This document shows, one piece after another, positions 36,381 to 44,873 of a stretch of DNA of 64,000 nucleotides. Numbering within the stretch: the stretch's first letter is position 1; each line of letters starts with the position of its first letter. This stretch comes from Agrobacterium vaccinii (GTDB lineage Bacteria; Pseudomonadota; Alphaproteobacteria; Rhizobiales; Rhizobiaceae): assembly GCF_021310995.1 (NCBI RefSeq), contig NZ_CP054151.1:186001-250000 (forward strand), read 5' to 3'. The position numbers were made by a program, and so were the translations under genes. The notes beneath the pieces are model-generated. The model was not told the DNA's origin. It saw nothing but the letters and a program-made list of their open reading frames with translations, and made no database searches.

Positions 36381-37481
36381 ATGCGCCTGCTTTTTGCCAG
36401 TTCGTTGTTGGCCGCCTCAACTGTTGCGGTCCTTTCCACACCCGCCGCAGCAGATCCCATGGCCGATGCCAAGGCGATCATTGAGCAGCACCGGGCCATG
36501 CCGGTCTTTACGCCTCCGGGCGAGGCCTTCGACGCCAAGGCCTGCATGGCGGACAAGAAGGTGCTGTCTATCCCCATTTCCATGACGATCCCCTTCAATG
36601 TCGAGCTGCAAAAAGCGATGTCGGATGCGGCCAAGGAAGTTGGCTTCACCTACACGACCTGGGATAACCAGCTGAAAATCGACCAATGGGTTCAGGGCAT
36701 CTCGCAGGCGATCACTCAGAAATATGACGCTCTCGACCTCGCCGGTGGTCTGAACCCCGAAGTTCTCGGGCCGCAACTGGGCGAAGCGCGTGCCGCCGGG
36801 CTTAAAATCTCAACGACGCATTTTTACGACGTAACGCAAAAGGCGATCCCGAGCGTCGACTATTCCGGCAAGGTGGATTTCACCAGTGCCGGAAAGCTTC
36901 TGGCCGCGTGGGCCTATGTGCAGACCGAGGGTAAGCCGAACGTTCTTGTCATCGGCTCGTCTGATGTCCTGCCATCCATTCCTTTCGTGGAATCGATCAA
37001 GAACGAATTGGCGGCGCTTTGCCCGGACTGCAAAGTCAAACATCTCGATGTTCCCGTTTCCGAATGGGCAACGAAGATTCAGTCCGGCACGCAATCGGCT
37101 CTGCTGGCCGATCCGTCGATCAACTACATCCTGCCGATCTACGATTCCATGTCGCAGTTCGTCATTCCAGCCATGCGCATCACCGGTGCGGAAGGCAGCG
37201 TCAAGCTTGCCAGCTTCAACGGCACACCTTTCGTTTTGGATATGGTTCGTGCAGGCCAGGTACAAATGGATATTGGCGAAAGCCTTGGCTGGGCTGGTTA
37301 TGCCGCCATCGACAACATCATGCGCATGCTGTGCGGTAAGCCGGAAGTGGCAAAACTGAACGTGCCACTGCTGATTTTCGATGAAAGCAATATCGCCACT
37401 GCCGGTACGCCTGCCAACTTTAATGATGGCTATGGCGATGCCCATCTCGATGGCTTCCGCAAACTCTGGATGATCAAGTAA
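36381..37481 (+). CDS. CUT2/ribose-type ABC transporter periplasmic binding protein
   Basis: 366 residues, signal peptide MRLLFASSLLAASTVAVL with cleavage near PAAA-DPM. The rest fits the periplasmic-binding-protein type-I fold of RbsB-like proteins (VLSIPISMTIPFNVELQKAM, GLKISTTHF, NVLVIGSSDVLPSI, YILPIYDSMSQFVIPAM). ATG 36372 lies one base from the GAGGGG ribosome site, so 36381 is the better start. First gene of an operon running to 42236. The CUT2 class carries pentoses, nucleosides, autoinducer-2 and some polar heterocycles; the linked RutA/RutF genes make a nucleobase-like ligand plausible. Confidence 0.92.
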   Translation: MRLLFASSLLAASTVAVLSTPAAADPMADAKAIIEQHRAMPVFTPPGEAFDAKACMADKKVLSIPISMTIPFNVELQKAMSDAAKEVGFTYTTWDNQLKIDQWVQGISQAITQKYDALDLAGGLNPEVLGPQLGEARAAGLKISTTHFYDVTQKAIPSVDYSGKVDFTSAGKLLAAWAYVQTEGKPNVLVIGSSDVLPSIPFVESIKNELAALCPDCKVKHLDVPVSEWATKIQSGTQSALLADPSINYILPIYDSMSQFVIPAMRITGAEGSVKLASFNGTPFVLDMVRAGQVQMDIGESLGWAGYAAIDNIMRMLCGKPEVAKLNVPLLIFDESNIATAGTPANFNDGYGDAHLDGFRKLWMIK

Positions 37482-37507
37482 GCCAACACCGAAGCAGGAG
37501 CCGCATC

Positions 37508-39055
37508 ATGACCGATAACGCCGTGCTTACCATGAAAAAGATCCGAATGCGGTTCGGCAGTTATGACGCACTGAAAGGCGTGTCGCTGTCGATCCAGCGC
37601 GGCGAAGTGTTCGGGCTTCTCGGCCAGAACGGTTCCGGCAAATCCACCATGATCAAGGTTCTGGCAGGCTTCCATCAGCCCGAGCCCGCTAGCGAGGTCA
37701 TTCTCTGGGGCCAGAAAATGCCGCTGCCGCTTGATCCGATGGAGATCAAGAAGCGCGGCGTGGCATTCGTCCACCAGCACCTCGGCCTCGTGCCATCGCT
37801 CACCGTGCTGGAAAATATGCGCGTCACAGCGCTTGGCCAGAAAACACCCTGGTTCGTCAACTGGAAAAAAGAAGCCGCGTCCATCGCTAAGCTATTTGCG
37901 GAATTCGATCTGTCGATAGACCCCTTCCAGACGGTGGCGAACTTGCCACCGGTGGAGCGCGCCTTCGTCGCAATCATCCGCGCCTTCGAGGACCTTCGGG
38001 CATCGGATGCAGGCTATGGTGGTGAGGGCATATTGGTTCTGGATGAGCCGACGCCCTTTCTTCCGGCAGAGGACGTGCAGCGGCTGTTTGCCCTTATTCG
38101 CTCCATCGTCAAAACAGGCGCTTCTGTGGTCATCGTCACCCACGACATTGACGAGGTGCGCGATATTACCGACCGGGTGGCCGTGCTGCGGGATGGTGAG
38201 CTTATCGGCATTCTCGACACCCGCAGTTCGGAACGGCAATCCATTCTCGACACGATTGTCGGTTCGCGCATCGATGCTTTCGAAAAAACGCGCATGGCAA
38301 ACGGTGGCGTGCCAGCGGCAGTCACCGTGCGCGGATTGACGGATGGGTCAACAGTACCGTTCGATTTCGACATTCGCGAGGGCGAAACGCTTGGAATCAC
38401 CGGCCTCATCGGCTCCGGCTTTGCGGCCCTGCCCTATCTGCTCTATGGCGCAAGGCGCGGCAGCGGCACCGTCACCGTGGGCGGAAACGCCGCAAAGATC
38501 GGCTCCATGACCCCGCTGACCGCACAGCAAATGGGCATTGCCTTCCTGCCCGGCGACCGCTTAGGCGCTGCTGGCATTGGCTCGCTGTCCGTTACCGACA
38601 ATATCACGCTTCCCGTTCTGGACAGCCTGCTGAAACCCCATGGGCTCGACCGGCCAGCCATGACCCGCGAGGCAGCTCGTCTGGCACAAATCTATGACGT
38701 CAGACCACAAAACCCGCATCTGCCACTCGGGTCTTTGTCCGGCGGCAACCAGCAGAAAGTTCTGCTGGCCAAATGGCTGCAGATCAAGCCGAAGCTGCTA
38801 ATGCTGGACGAGCCGACCCAAGGCGTCGATTTCGGCGCGCGTCAGCAAATCTTCAAAGCGCTGGACCGGGCGGCGTCAGACGGCACGGCCATTCTCTGTG
38901 CCTCGACCGACAACGAACAACTCGAACAGATCTGCGACCGCATCATCGTCTTTTCACGCGGCCGCCCCGTCATCGAACTCAAAGGCTCCGAAATCAGCCG
39001 CAAGGTGATCACCGAAGCCTGTTTCCACAGCCATGAAGCGGAGGCCGCAGAATGA
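37508..39055 (+). CDS. CUT2-type ABC transporter ATPase (two fused domains)
   Basis: 515 residues with two nucleotide-binding domains, as in RbsA/MglA. Domain 1 has Walker A GQNGSGKST (about 37-45) and Walker B GILVLDEPT, but its signature motif is degenerate (LPPVERAFVAI instead of LSGGQ). Domain 2 has a clean LSGGNQQKVLLAKWL and LLMLDEPTQGVDFG, while its Walker A is degenerate (GLIGSGFAALPY, no Lys-Ser/Thr). This leaves one composite competent site, as is common in CUT2 ATPases. 26 bp downstream of the binding protein gene; overlaps the permease gene by 4 bases. Confidence 0.94.
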   Translation: MTDNAVLTMKKIRMRFGSYDALKGVSLSIQRGEVFGLLGQNGSGKSTMIKVLAGFHQPEPASEVILWGQKMPLPLDPMEIKKRGVAFVHQHLGLVPSLTVLENMRVTALGQKTPWFVNWKKEAASIAKLFAEFDLSIDPFQTVANLPPVERAFVAIIRAFEDLRASDAGYGGEGILVLDEPTPFLPAEDVQRLFALIRSIVKTGASVVIVTHDIDEVRDITDRVAVLRDGELIGILDTRSSERQSILDTIVGSRIDAFEKTRMANGGVPAAVTVRGLTDGSTVPFDFDIREGETLGITGLIGSGFAALPYLLYGARRGSGTVTVGGNAAKIGSMTPLTAQQMGIAFLPGDRLGAAGIGSLSVTDNITLPVLDSLLKPHGLDRPAMTREAARLAQIYDVRPQNPHLPLGSLSGGNQQKVLLAKWLQIKPKLLMLDEPTQGVDFGARQQIFKALDRAASDGTAILCASTDNEQLEQICDRIIVFSRGRPVIELKGSEISRKVITEACFHSHEAEAAE

Positions 39056-40062
39056 CGACGCTCGACATGCCCACGACAAAGGCGATCACAGCGCCCAAGA
39101 GCCGGTTCACGCTGAAGACCGAAGGCGAACGTTTTGCCTTGGTGGGGGCATGGCTGCTTTTGATCGTGATTTTTGGCGCGCTGATGCCGGATTCGTTTCT
39201 GAGCTGGCGGAGCTTCTCTACCCTTTTCGGTTCTCAGGCCATTCTGGTGGTGTTGACTCTGGCCATCATCATTCCGCTCACATCAGGCGATTTCGATCTA
39301 TCGGGCGCGTCGACACTGACGATGAGCTGCATGCTGATCGCCGTTCTCAATGTGAAATTAGGCTGGCCTATCGTACCGGTGATCCTGATTGCACTCCTGA
39401 GCGGCATCGTCATCGGTGCGGTCAATGCTTTCTTCGTTCTCTACTTCCGCATCCATTCGTTGATCGTAACGCTGGGCGTCGGCACATTCGTCAACGGGCT
39501 GATCCTGTGGGTCAGTAATTCACAAACGATCTCCGGCGTATCCATGGGGCTTGTGGAGTGGGTGATCATCAACCGGCTGTTCGGCATTCCGCTCGCCTTT
39601 TTCTATGCCATGATCCTCGCCGCCATCCTCTGGTATGCGCTTGAATTCACCATTGCGGGCCGCAAACTGCTTTTCGTCGGGCGCGGTCGCGAAGTCTCCC
39701 GGCTGAACGGCATCAATGTGGACCGCGTCCGCGCCACATCCTTCATACTCTCCGGCCTGATCTCGGCCTTTGCCGGCATGCTTTATGCCGGCATGACGGG
39801 CTCAGCCGATCCGCTATCAGGCCTCAATCTCCTGCTTCCCGCCTTCGCCGCAGCCTTTCTGGGTGCGACGACGATCTCGCCCGGACGGTTCAACGCCTTT
39901 GGTGCCGTCATCGCCGTCTATTTCCTCGTTACCGGCATCACGGGCCTGACGATGCTGGGTGCGGACGCCTATGTGCAAAACCTGTTCTACGGCGGCGCGT
40001 TGGTCATCGCCGTGTCGCTGAGCCAGCTAGTGCGCAACCGCCAACCGCAGGATTTCAGCTGA
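39052..40062 (+). CDS. CUT2-type ABC transporter permease
   Basis: 336-residue BPD_transp_2 permease with about 8-10 transmembrane helices. Family cues: IPLTSGDFDLSGASTLTMSC (helix 2-3 region), GIVIGAVNAFFVLYFRIHSLIVTLG, and NGINVDRVRATSFILSGLIS in the second half. Overlaps the ATPase gene by 4 bases (ATGA) and the next small gene by one base. Only one permease gene is present, so it probably works as a homodimer, as RbsC does. Confidence 0.93.
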   Translation: MTTLDMPTTKAITAPKSRFTLKTEGERFALVGAWLLLIVIFGALMPDSFLSWRSFSTLFGSQAILVVLTLAIIIPLTSGDFDLSGASTLTMSCMLIAVLNVKLGWPIVPVILIALLSGIVIGAVNAFFVLYFRIHSLIVTLGVGTFVNGLILWVSNSQTISGVSMGLVEWVIINRLFGIPLAFFYAMILAAILWYALEFTIAGRKLLFVGRGREVSRLNGINVDRVRATSFILSGLISAFAGMLYAGMTGSADPLSGLNLLLPAFAAAFLGATTISPGRFNAFGAVIAVYFLVTGITGLTMLGADAYVQNLFYGGALVIAVSLSQLVRNRQPQDFS

Positions 40063-40265
40063 TGGACGACAGGGAGATCATGGCAGCACTCGCCGAGCGC
40101 TATTGGAGCCGACCGGCGGTCGAGGCAGAACTCACTGCCATGGCAGGAGAGGTGGCGCGCGACAGCATCGCAATCGCTCCCTCCGCGCTCGGGAAATCAG
40201 GTGCGCTGTTCAACATCGAACCAGCCCATTTCGACGCCCTCCCACTTGCGGAGGCAAAGCGATGA
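40062..40265 (+). CDS. 67-residue AtzG/GatC-like small protein, possible amidase partner
   Basis: A short ORF whose ATG shares a base with the permease stop (TGATG) and whose stop overlaps the amidase start by 4 bases (ATGA). These overlaps argue that it is real and translated in the operon. It is helical and acidic at the start (MDDREIMAALAERYW), with a C-terminal ALFNIEPAHFDALPL stretch. Small AtzG-type (DUF4089, GatC-like) proteins sit directly before AS-family amidases and bind them, and size, position and the ending resemble that class. The residue match is not strong, so the assignment is inference. Confidence 0.7.
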   Translation: MDDREIMAALAERYWSRPAVEAELTAMAGEVARDSIAIAPSALGKSGALFNIEPAHFDALPLAEAKR

Positions 40266-41680
40266 GCCTCGACAACCCCATCTCGCTGAAACAGGCGGCG
40301 GACGCGATCCGCACTGGCAAGATCAGTTCGGTCGAAATGACACAAGCCGCGCTCACACGGGCAAAATCCAGTCATGAGCGCCTGAATGCTTTCATCGAAA
40401 TCGAGGAAGGCCCCGCGCTCGAAGCGGCAAAAGCCGCCGACGCCATGCTGGCATCCGGCCAAACCATCGGCCCGCTGCACGGCGTGCCGCTTGCCCACAA
40501 GGATATGTATGATCGCGCCGGTTTCATAACGGGTTGCGGCTCGAAAATTCGTGCCGGACACATCGCCGCCTCCACCTCAACCGTGATGGAACGCCTGCAA
40601 TCTGCAGGTTCGCTTTCGATGGGGCGGTTGAACATGAGCGAGTTTGCCATGGGTCCGACCGGGCACAATTTTCACCATGGGCGAGCGTTGAACCCGATAG
40701 AGGCGGAGCGTATCACGGGCGGCTCGTCATCCGGCTCAGGCTCCGCCGTGGGTGGCGGCGTGGTGCTGGCAGCACTCGGCTCCGACACTGGTGGATCGAT
40801 CCGCTTGCCCGCAGCCTGCTGCGGCGTGGTCGGCATCAAGCCGACCCAAGGCCGCGTCAGTCGCCACGGCGTCATGCCGCTGTCGTTTTCGCAAGATTGT
40901 GTCGGGCCGCTGGCACGTTCGGTCGAAGACGCCTACCTAATGTTGCAGCTGATTTCCGGGCCGGATGACCGCGACACGACCTGTATGGATGTCGAAAAGC
41001 CCGGCAGTCTTCTCACCGATCTGTCGTCGCTGCGTATTGGCATCGCAGGCGGTCTGTTTGCCGAAGGGCTGGAAATCGATGTCGCGCACGGCATCGAAAC
41101 AGCCATCACGGCACTCAAGCCGGATGTCGCCAGTATCGCGAAGGCTTCCATCCCGGATCTTTCGTCCATGGCCGAACTCGCCAATGCTGTGGCGATGGCG
41201 GAAGCGGGTGCGGTGCATTTCGACTGGATGCGTGAGCGACCGGAAGATTACGGCCCGCAAATCCGTATGAGACTATCGCAATCCCTGGCGATACCGGGAC
41301 CGATCTACCTGCGCGCGTTGCAAATACGCTCGGTGATGCTGAGGGAGTTTCTCGCGACAGCCTTTGCCGAGGCAGATGTGCTGATTACGCCCACCATGCC
41401 CTTCCTTCCACCACTGTCATCCGAGGTGGATGTCGGCACCAGCCCAACAATGAACGCAGTGGTCAGCGCGATGACATCGTTCACACGCCCCTTCAGTTAT
41501 CTCGGCCTGCCGGTGGTGACCGTGCCGGTTTCAGCGTCTGCCGGGGGCCTACCTGTCGCGCTACAGATCGTCGCCCGACCATGGCGTGAAGACCTTGGGG
41601 CAAGTGTTGCCTTGCGACTGGAACAAGCGCTTGCCCTTCCCGCATTCAACGACATGTCCATGGCCAGATCAGCGGCATGA
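40262..41680 (+). CDS. Amidase-signature family amidase (AtzE/GatA-like)
   Basis: 472 residues. Triad K80 ([12 protein letters not shown]), S155 ([12 protein letters not shown]) and S179 ([13 protein letters not shown]) is intact. The surrounding sequence ([46 protein letters not shown]) is close to GatA/AtzE-type amidases. The gene overlaps the 67-residue ORF by 4 bases and is 31 bp before the RutF-type reductase. It is the second amidase of the proposed pathway; the first follows the RutA-type gene. One could act on the primary ring-opened product and the other on a later carbamoyl intermediate. Confidence 0.92.
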   Translation: MSLDNPISLKQAADAIRTGKISSVEMTQAALTRAKSSHERLNAFIEIEEGPALEAAKAADAMLASGQTIGPLHGVPLAHKDMYDRAGFITGCGSKIRAGHIAASTSTVMERLQSAGSLSMGRLNMSEFAMGPTGHNFHHGRALNPIEAERITGGSSSGSGSAVGGGVVLAALGSDTGGSIRLPAACCGVVGIKPTQGRVSRHGVMPLSFSQDCVGPLARSVEDAYLMLQLISGPDDRDTTCMDVEKPGSLLTDLSSLRIGIAGGLFAEGLEIDVAHGIETAITALKPDVASIAKASIPDLSSMAELANAVAMAEAGAVHFDWMRERPEDYGPQIRMRLSQSLAIPGPIYLRALQIRSVMLREFLATAFAEADVLITPTMPFLPPLSSEVDVGTSPTMNAVVSAMTSFTRPFSYLGLPVVTVPVSASAGGLPVALQIVARPWREDLGASVALRLEQALALPAFNDMSMARSAA

Positions 41681-41711
41681 AATCCCGGATTGCAACGAAA
41701 GGATCATCCCC

Positions 41712-42236
41712 ATGAACACGATGCCAAATCTCTCAACACCCGTCGAGGCGATTGCAGATGTGAGCCAGCAGGCGTTTCGCGATGCCATGGCCAAGATGGG
41801 CGCAGCCGTCAACATCATCACCACGGATGGGCCAGCCGGAAAGGCGGGCTTTGCGGCGACCGCCGTTTGCAGCGTGACGGACAGCCCGGCAACCATTCTC
41901 GTTTGCCTGAACCGCACGGCGTCGGTTTTCAACGCGGTGATGGAAAACAAGACGATTTGCGTCAATGTGCTGACCGCAGAGCACGAAAAACTGTCCTCTT
42001 TGTTTGGTGGCAAGACACCTGTTGAAGAACGCTTTGCAGCCGCCAGCTGGCATTATGGAGCGACCGGCGCTCCGATTCTGGAGGACGCCATGGTGTCCTT
42101 CGACTGCGCTATCACCAGCACGCAGAATGTCGGCACACATTGCGTGCTGTTTTGTTCAGTCAAGGAAATCCATGAAAGTGGTGCCGATGCGGCGCTGATT
42201 TATTACAAGCGTGCCTATCACCGTGTCGGCGAATGA
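41712..42236 (+). CDS. rutF: RutF-type flavin reductase
   Basis: 174 residues. It matches E. coli RutF as I recall it, over [58 protein letters not shown] and [18 protein letters not shown]. RutF reduces FMN with NADH for the RutA oxygenase. It closes the ABC-amidase operon on the plus strand, whereas the rutA-like gene is on the minus strand 8 kb away. The two halves are probably joined by common GntR control. The reductase domain is complete and no oxygenase is adjacent. Confidence 0.93.
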   Translation: MNTMPNLSTPVEAIADVSQQAFRDAMAKMGAAVNIITTDGPAGKAGFAATAVCSVTDSPATILVCLNRTASVFNAVMENKTICVNVLTAEHEKLSSLFGGKTPVEERFAAASWHYGATGAPILEDAMVSFDCAITSTQNVGTHCVLFCSVKEIHESGADAALIYYKRAYHRVGE

Positions 42237-42389
42237 TGCCTGTATGCTCACCCGTACTGAAGCGGACGTCACATTCATGAGACTAACATCGACAATTTTA
42301 CCTAGAAAAACTGAACCATAAATCCTTGGAGGAAATCTCCGCAGACTTTGTGATATCAAGCCTTTGATATGCTGCGGATAGGATTCCAT

Positions 42390-43094
42390 ATGAAACTCGT
42401 CATATTCGGCGCGAATGGTCCGACGGGCCGTCAGGTCGCCCGTCAGGCTCTTGCTTTGGGGCATCACGTGACTGCGGTGACCAGAAAACCTGATCAATAT
42501 CCTCTGAGCTCCCCGCTGTTGACGATCGTTGCCGCTGATGTGACTGACAAGGACGCCGTCAGACGGGCCGCAATCGGCAACGACGCCGTCCTCTCGACGT
42601 TCGGTGTGCCTTACGGCAGGCAGGATATTTCGGTCTATTCTCAAGGCATTACCAACATCATAGACGCGATGGCGTTGGAGGGCATCAGCCGCCTGGTCTG
42701 CGTTTCATCGACAGCTGTGGCTACTCAGGAGGTCGCCCGCGAGACCCTGTTCTGGCGCAAGATTCTGGTGCCTTTTTTCCGCAACGTGCTGGGCAAGACG
42801 CTCTACGACGACATGGCCAGAATGGAAGACATTGTCCAGAAGAGCCCATTGAAATGGACAATCATCCGCCCCGCCGCTCTGTTCGACACGGACGAGCCTA
42901 CCGGCGATTACGACGTGGGCGTGGAGCGCATATTCGGTCGTTTTACATCCCGCGCCGATCTAGCACAGACCTTGATCCGCGAGGCCGTTTCCGTTGAGCA
43001 TCCTCGCGCTATCATCGAGGTCATCACCCACGCTGGCCGTCCTTCGAGTTTTGCCGTTTTGAAAAAAACATTTGGTCGTAAGCGTGATGGATAA
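42390..43094 (+). CDS. NmrA/SDR-a5-like NAD(P)-binding protein
   Basis: 234 residues with an atypical-SDR Rossmann fold: KLVIFGANGPTGRQVARQAL (GxxGxxG at about 8-13), HVTAVTRKP, and ALEGISRLVCVSSTAV. Resembles NAD(P)H-binding proteins of the NmrA/YwnB/biliverdin-reductase-B group, many of which act as redox sensors or quinone/flavin reductases. No catalytic YxxxK is evident. It lies 153 bp after rutF and 54 bp before the TTG start of pnuC, so it may stand alone. The function is not assigned. Confidence 0.82.
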   Translation: MKLVIFGANGPTGRQVARQALALGHHVTAVTRKPDQYPLSSPLLTIVAADVTDKDAVRRAAIGNDAVLSTFGVPYGRQDISVYSQGITNIIDAMALEGISRLVCVSSTAVATQEVARETLFWRKILVPFFRNVLGKTLYDDMARMEDIVQKSPLKWTIIRPAALFDTDEPTGDYDVGVERIFGRFTSRADLAQTLIREAVSVEHPRAIIEVITHAGRPSSFAVLKKTFGRKRDG

Positions 43095-43148
43095 ACGCTC
43101 ACAGCTTTTTATTTTCGCTTTTGAAGCATTTGAAGAAGGTAAGCTATT

Positions 43149-43760
43149 TTGGAACAAATTTCGGAATTTCTGACCGGCATGTTCGGCAGTCGAACGATTG
43201 AAATCTGCGCGACTTTGCTCGGCTTGGCCAATGTATCGCTGATCATAAGGCGGAGCATCTGGAATTATCCATTCGGCATCGCAATGGTCATTCTTTACGC
43301 TTGGATTTTTTACGACGCAAAGCTTTATAGCGACGCGCTTTTGCAAATATTCTTTCTTTTCATACAGTTCTACGGCATTGCGACCTGGCTACGGGGGCGA
43401 GGTGATGACGGATTGGTCAATGCGATCGATCTTCCATATTCTTTTGCTGTGCCGTTGGCGCTTAGCGCAGCGACCTGTTCCGTCGCGCTGGGTTATGTCA
43501 TGGCGGAATTCACAGACGCGGCCCTCCCCTATTGGGACGCAACGACCACTGTGTTGAGTGTCTTCGCTCAATTCCTTCTGGCCAGACGCTATCTGCAGAA
43601 TTGGCTCGTCTGGATCGTGGTCGATGTTCTTGCGATCGGTATATATTGGAGCAAAGACCTGACGCCGACTGCATTTTTGTACGTGATTTTCCTCGGTATG
43701 GCGATCGCAGGCTATGTGAACTGGCGCAGATCGATGCAACCATCCGGGCAACTGATCTGA
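43149..43760 (+). CDS. pnuC: PnuC-family nicotinamide riboside transporter
   Basis: 203-residue membrane protein with about seven hydrophobic helices and the PnuC core: NYPFGIAMVILYAWIFYDAK, then FIQFYGIATWLRG, WDATTTVLSVFAQFLLARRY and NWLVWIVVDVLAIGIYW. These proteins carry nicotinamide riboside by facilitated diffusion, driven by phosphorylation inside the cell. The gene starts with TTG at 43149 (GAAGG ribosome site 8 bases before); no ATG in a suitable position exists. Its stop overlaps the next start (TGATG), pairing it with the NadR-like kinase. Confidence 0.93.
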   Translation: MEQISEFLTGMFGSRTIEICATLLGLANVSLIIRRSIWNYPFGIAMVILYAWIFYDAKLYSDALLQIFFLFIQFYGIATWLRGRGDDGLVNAIDLPYSFAVPLALSAATCSVALGYVMAEFTDAALPYWDATTTVLSVFAQFLLARRYLQNWLVWIVVDVLAIGIYWSKDLTPTAFLYVIFLGMAIAGYVNWRRSMQPSGQLI

Positions 43761-44737
43761 TGACAACACGCGGGTTCCTGCTGGGCAAGTTTTTGCCTCC
43801 ACATGCGGGTCATGTCTTCATGTGTAACACCGCTTCGCATCTCTGTGACGAGTTGACGATCCTGGTATGCTCGCTGGATCGAGAGCCGATCGAAGGGCAG
43901 TTGCGGTACGGTTGGATGAAAAGTCTTTTTCCGCACGCACGCGTCATCCATTTCTCCCAGGATGTTCCGCAAGAGCCAAAGGATCATCCAGATTTCTGGA
44001 GGATATGGCAGGAGATTTGCCAAGAAGCCCATCCTGAGAAACTGGGTTATGTTTTCGGCTCGGAACCCTATGTCGTAAAACTGGCAGAAGTCATGGCGGC
44101 CAAGCCCGTTGTGATTGACCCGGAGCGTTTGGCATTCCCGGTTTCGGGAACGGCAGTCAGAGAGAATCCGTATGCGCATTGGGACATGGTGCCGGGTCCG
44201 GTTCGCCCCTACTATCAGCGGCGAGTGGTTCTCGCGGGAGCCGAAAGCACAGGCAAATCGGTCCTTGCCAAACGCTTGGCAGACCATCTCAAAACTCGAT
44301 ATGTCCCTGAGTATGGTCGTACCTACGACGCCTACCGGATAGGAGACTGGCAGGCCCAGAGCTTCCAAGACATAGAGGCTGGTCATCGCGCCATGCGTCA
44401 AGCGATAGCGCCTTCCGCCGGGCCGATTTTGATCGAAGATACCGATGAGCTTTTGACCCGAGTCTGGGAGGAAGCTTTGACGGGTCAGCGTCCTACACGT
44501 CCCCGACCCGCGGATATCGCAAATCTCTATCTGCTGCTCGACACCGATTTGCCGTGGCACGACGATGGCACCCGATATCAGCAGGACATATCCTTCCGGT
44601 CTGATTTTCAACAGGCCGTAAAACGTGAGCTTGAAGAGGCCAATGCCATTTGGCGAACTGTCAGTGGAGTTGGGCAAGACCGTCTCACAAACGCACTCGC
44701 GATATTAACCGACATTTTTGGTAAGGACTTGCTCTAA
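43760..44737 (+). CDS. NadR-like bifunctional NMN adenylyltransferase/ribosylnicotinamide kinase
   Basis: 325 residues. N-terminal nucleotidyltransferase (about 1-145) with GKFLPPHAGH and the PVSGTAVREN motif; C-terminal P-loop kinase (about 155-320) with VLAGAESTGKSVLAK. Together these phosphorylate nicotinamide riboside to NMN and adenylate it to NAD. The N-terminal HTH of enterobacterial NadR is missing, so no repressor role is expected. Translationally coupled to pnuC, the usual partnership for trapping imported riboside. A longer frame to the left lies inside pnuC and is not used. Confidence 0.93.
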   Translation: MTTRGFLLGKFLPPHAGHVFMCNTASHLCDELTILVCSLDREPIEGQLRYGWMKSLFPHARVIHFSQDVPQEPKDHPDFWRIWQEICQEAHPEKLGYVFGSEPYVVKLAEVMAAKPVVIDPERLAFPVSGTAVRENPYAHWDMVPGPVRPYYQRRVVLAGAESTGKSVLAKRLADHLKTRYVPEYGRTYDAYRIGDWQAQSFQDIEAGHRAMRQAIAPSAGPILIEDTDELLTRVWEEALTGQRPTRPRPADIANLYLLLDTDLPWHDDGTRYQQDISFRSDFQQAVKRELEEANAIWRTVSGVGQDRLTNALAILTDIFGKDLL

Positions 44738-44873
44738 AGCGCTCCTTACTGCTCCGCCCCATTAAAAAGAAATTCTAAACGGGCGATAGAATTTAGTCGT
44801 TGGACCCCTTCCGATACGCTGCATATCGTCCTCTTAACGACAAGCAAAGCCAAAAGGCGAAGGGGAATACGAT

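Noticed and set aside
37508..39055. Degenerate Walker A and signature motifs in the CUT2 ATPase as a possible loss of function
   Set aside because: One-sided degeneracy is normal in the RbsA/MglA class, leaving one composite active site.
39033..39518. Open frame overlapping the CUT2 permease start
   Set aside because: Same strand, different frame; the translation has no transmembrane pattern and the permease frame is complete.
42340..42375. GATATC...GATATG partial repeat before the NmrA-like gene
   Set aside because: Six-base repeat in AT-rich DNA, likely chance; no regulator adjacent.
43532..43759. Longer N-terminus for the NadR-like gene
   Set aside because: It would lie inside pnuC in another frame; the TGATG overlap and the family start MTTRGFLLGKF support 43760.
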